64,000 bases of DNA from contig CAJNDS010000559.1 of assembly GCA_905221605.1 (NCBI GenBank), positions 50,156-114,155 on the forward strand. Direction: 5' to 3'. Positions 63,810 through 64,000 of this stretch are shown here, in pieces. The notes under the pieces were generated by a model, which made no database searches, was not told where the DNA came from, and saw nothing but the letters and a program-made list of their open reading frames with translations. The first letter of the stretch is position 1, and the number at the start of each line of letters is the position of its first letter. The translations under genes and the position numbers were made by a program. Source of the DNA: Symbiodinium natans (taxonomy: Eukaryota; Sar; Dinophyceae; Suessiales; Symbiodiniaceae).

Positions 63810-64000
63810 GTGAGTTGGAATGAGGCTGTGCTTCACACAGACTTCGAGGGCCTGCGCCTTCTGGCGCAGAGGCTTCCGAACCCCCCGAAATTTCGGGTAC
63901 GGCCCGCCCAGAATCGTAGGTAAAACCTAAAACCCCTTCGGGTTAGAAGATGCTTAGGTTTCAGTGCAATGCTGGCAGGAACTATTGTTTTGGCAGCGCG
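63810..64000 (+). other. Complex stretch to the window end
   Basis: A second + frame (63666-63923) is open here and ends TEAVLHTDFEGLRLLAQRLP-like, so another exon may lie at 63830-63900. The window ends inside it or in the following intron. Confidence 0.25.

Overview
The window looks like nuclear DNA of a dinoflagellate, most likely Suessiales or Symbiodiniaceae-like. Four things point there. (1) Coding sequence is cut into exons of about 40-150 bases. One gene, followed through eight exons, keeps its frame only if introns may start with GC or GA as well as GT, a dinoflagellate habit. (2) TTTAGGG/CCCTAAA repeats, the telomere type used by dinoflagellates and relatives, fill almost every intron-like gap on both strands. 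(3) A 5'-truncated LINE carries the RRPAD-type C-terminal domain that I associate with dinoflagellate non-LTR elements. (4) Every exon that can be assigned to a protein family lies on the + strand, as in unidirectional dinoflagellate gene arrays. There are no prokaryotic operons, rRNA, convincing tRNA or CRISPR.

Layout. 1-5 kb is almost pure repeat: GC-rich degenerate repeats, 111-bp repeats, a 31-bp hairpin repeat, four copies of a ~290-bp unit and three copies of a ~95-bp unit. 5-11 kb mixes telomere-like arrays, two foldback elements, several exon-like islands and a 12-bp minisatellite with a ~345-bp higher-order period. 11.6-16.1 kb holds the best gene, a prolyl-4-hydroxylase-like 2OG-Fe(II) oxygenase with eight exons in phase and a stop codon. 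16.6-18.7 kb has a few islands and a polypurine tract. 18.7-23.0 kb is a stack of five satellites bracketed by two inverted arrays of one 23-bp repeat. 24-32 kb holds exon islands (a TraB-domain exon, an EF-hand exon, others) among telomere-like arrays and foldback elements. 32.6-34.3 kb is a cluster of twelve near-identical AT palindromes. 35.6-37.4 kb has exons of a cysteine-rich protein. 37.5-38.7 kb is an AT-rich island encoding an acidic protein with a DG-repeat tail. 39-46 kb has many small exon islands and foldbacks. 47.03-48.76 kb is an intron-free insert with a 15-bp target-site duplication and a short A tail. 50-54 kb has CCCTAAG arrays and a triplicated island. 54.2-55.2 kb is the LINE 3' end, also with a target-site duplication. 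57.7-61.2 kb is coding-like, low in repeats and split by frame changes. 61.5-64 kb has more islands.

How it works together. The islands look like exons and the telomere-like arrays like intron filler. Several arrays touch an exon directly, so their GTTTAG or CTAG ends could serve as splice signals. Miniature foldback elements with 15-35 bp inverted repeats sit in the same gaps. One family carries a telomere-like array in its loop, which suggests a way these repeats spread. Most islands cannot be named. For many, two frames are open, so their confidence is low. Exon ends are inferred from sequence alone.
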